From an uncultured Burkholderiales Genera incertae sedis bacterium (GTDB taxonomy: Bacteria > Pseudomonadota > Gammaproteobacteria > Burkholderiales > Eutrophovitaceae), in NCBI GenBank assembly GCA_905479505.1, contig CAJQMS010000159.1, forward strand, positions 1 through 7,603: DNA of 7,603 nucleotides. The letters are read 5' to 3'. A program made the position numbers and the translations under genes. Numbering within the stretch: position 1 is the stretch's first letter; every line of letters begins with the position of its first letter. Below the pieces are notes generated by a model, which saw only the letters and a program-made list of their open reading frames with translations, searched no databases and was not told the DNA's origin. Below are positions 7,041 through 7,603 of the stretch, one piece after another.

Positions 7041-7379
7041 ATGTCTAAACACATCCTTAATTTGTCCATTGCAGTCTTTTTTCTAACTCTATCCTTAGTA
7101 TTCATTTTGGGGGGGATGAGGGTTGAAAAAACTTTAAATCAATATGAAGAAAATATGGCTATCCAAAAAGAAGTTTATGAGGATATGAAAGCGTTTAATG
7201 GTCTTTTGTACGAAGGTGCTTTAGCGTTTGGAGCGAGGGTATTGTCCTCAGAGGGCGTTATGTCTGAACTTGAGGCGGATAAGATTGTTGAGGAATCAAT
7301 TAGTAGAATCGAGGAGAAAGATAATAGATTGGGGCAAATTGCAAAATCAATGAACCATGCGGCAATAAGGCGTCGATAA
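7041..7379 (+). CDS. Hypothetical small membrane-anchored protein
   Basis: This is a 112-residue protein of unknown function. Residues 6-25 (LNLSIAVFFLTLSLVFILGG) form one hydrophobic segment after a short basic start, most likely an uncleaved N-terminal anchor with the rest in the periplasm. A charged helix follows (about 28-50, VEKTLNQYEENMAIQKEVY) that could form a coiled coil, then a second acidic helix with SELEADKIVEESISRIEEKD (75-94). The C-terminus is basic (AAIRRR). The layout resembles small chemoreceptor-like or complex-subunit anchors, but no family is recognisable. The start is secure: GAGGAG lies 5 bases before the ATG. It is divergent from the exported protein at 6155-6820 and followed after 42 bases by repeat copy 3. 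Confidence 0.75.
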   Translation: MSKHILNLSIAVFFLTLSLVFILGGMRVEKTLNQYEENMAIQKEVYEDMKAFNGLLYEGALAFGARVLSSEGVMSELEADKIVEESISRIEEKDNRLGQIAKSMNHAAIRRR

Positions 7380-7421
7380 TGTTTATGCGTCTATTAAGTA
7401 AATCGTTTCTCGTTAACTTTG

Positions 7422-7483
7422 TTTGTATCTCCCAAGCTACCTATAGGTCACGTAACCCTGTGTAGCCCCTCCCCCGGGGTGTT
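7422..7483 (+). repeat. Dispersed intergenic repeat, copy 3
   Basis: This is a 62-base copy with 4 mismatches to copy 2. The closing stem is longest here, GCTAC (7436-7440) against GTAGC (7462-7466), with an inner near-palindrome GGTCACGTAACC (7446-7457). The right end has CCCCGGGG (7472-7479). It lies 42 bases after the stop of the 7041-7379 gene and 51 bases before the start of the next plus-strand gene, so transcripts across it may carry it as a hairpin. Confidence 0.92.
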
Positions 7484-7504
7484 GTGTTTGGATAGAATAG
7501 TCTC

Positions 7505-7516
7505 ACTAGCGCTAGT
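7505..7516. promoter_or_regulatory. Perfect 12-bp palindrome, operator candidate
   Basis: ACTAGCGCTAGT is a perfect palindrome just upstream of the ribosome binding site (AGAGGAAA at 7521-7528) of the gene at 7535. A -10-like TAGAAT lies at 7493-7498, so a transcript from it would start at about the palindrome. No -35 is visible, because that position falls in the GC-rich end of repeat copy 3. A repressor site is plausible but unproven. Confidence 0.35.
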
Positions 7517-7534
7517 CTAAAGAGGAAACTTTCG

Positions 7535-7603
7535 ATGGATATACTCCTGTCCCAATCTCAGCCAATCCCGTTACATGCGTTAGCCGCAATCGTGGCTATC
7601 TTG
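7535..7603 (+). CDS. Probable DUF2306-like membrane protein, N-terminus (partial at window edge)
   Basis: The ATG at 7535 is preceded by a good ribosome binding site, AGAGGAAA, at normal spacing. It opens a frame that runs off the right edge after 23 codons. The peptide begins MDILLSQSQPIPLHALAA and continues into a hydrophobic segment (IVAIL). The pattern of a short N-terminus, then a histidine in PxxLHALAA at the start of the first membrane helix, recalls small DUF2306-type integral membrane proteins. With so few residues this family call is tentative, but a membrane protein start is likely. Confidence 0.5.
   Translation, partial: MDILLSQSQPIPLHALAAIVAIL

Noticed and set aside
5955..7483. 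The repeats as integron attC sites separating gene cassettes
   Set aside because: They follow gene ends as attC sites do, but the paired core sites RYYYAAC and GTTRRRY are not present at the ends of any copy, and no integrase gene is visible.

Overview
The window looks like a stretch of a gammaproteobacterial chromosome of moderate G+C content. The methionine synthase is collinear with the Escherichia coli enzyme almost residue for residue: the zinc cysteines, the cobalamin triad and the AdoMet loop fall at nearly identical positions. The genus cannot be named from the sequence alone.

Layout. At 2-106 is the C-terminal end of a plus-strand SnoaL/NTF2-like protein, followed by a 52-62 nt dispersed repeat (copy 1, 141-192). 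The minus strand from 4905 down to 359 carries a two-gene operon, metF then metH, overlapping by 4 bases (ATGA). MetF makes 5-methyltetrahydrofolate and MetH passes its methyl group to homocysteine through cobalamin, so the pair is a self-contained last step of methionine synthesis. Upstream of metF are about 500 bases without a confident gene. They hold a good metF ribosome binding site and a weak promoter candidate, but no riboswitch that I recognise.

The right third (about 5328-7603) is of accessory character. It has a plus-strand gene for a protein with a C-terminal membrane tail and no convincing start (5403-5885), then repeat copy 2 (5955-6016). Next comes a 22-nt fragment matching the 3' end of a serine tRNA gene, including CCA, on the minus strand (6126-6147). 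Two divergently transcribed genes follow for small exported or membrane-anchored proteins that I do not recognise (6155-6820 minus, 7041-7379 plus). Repeat copy 3 (7422-7483) comes next, and finally the start of a probable DUF2306-like membrane protein (7535 to the edge).

The main unexplained structure is the repeat. It occurs three times in the same orientation, each time 34 to 69 nt after the stop codon of a plus-strand gene. It lacks the core sites of integron attC elements. The tRNA-Ser 3' fragment is the classic scar of tyrosine-recombinase integration at a tRNA gene. Its orientation would put the integrated DNA on the higher-coordinate side, covering the two unknown exported proteins. 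That is an inference from one boundary only, since no integrase and no intact tRNA lie in the window.
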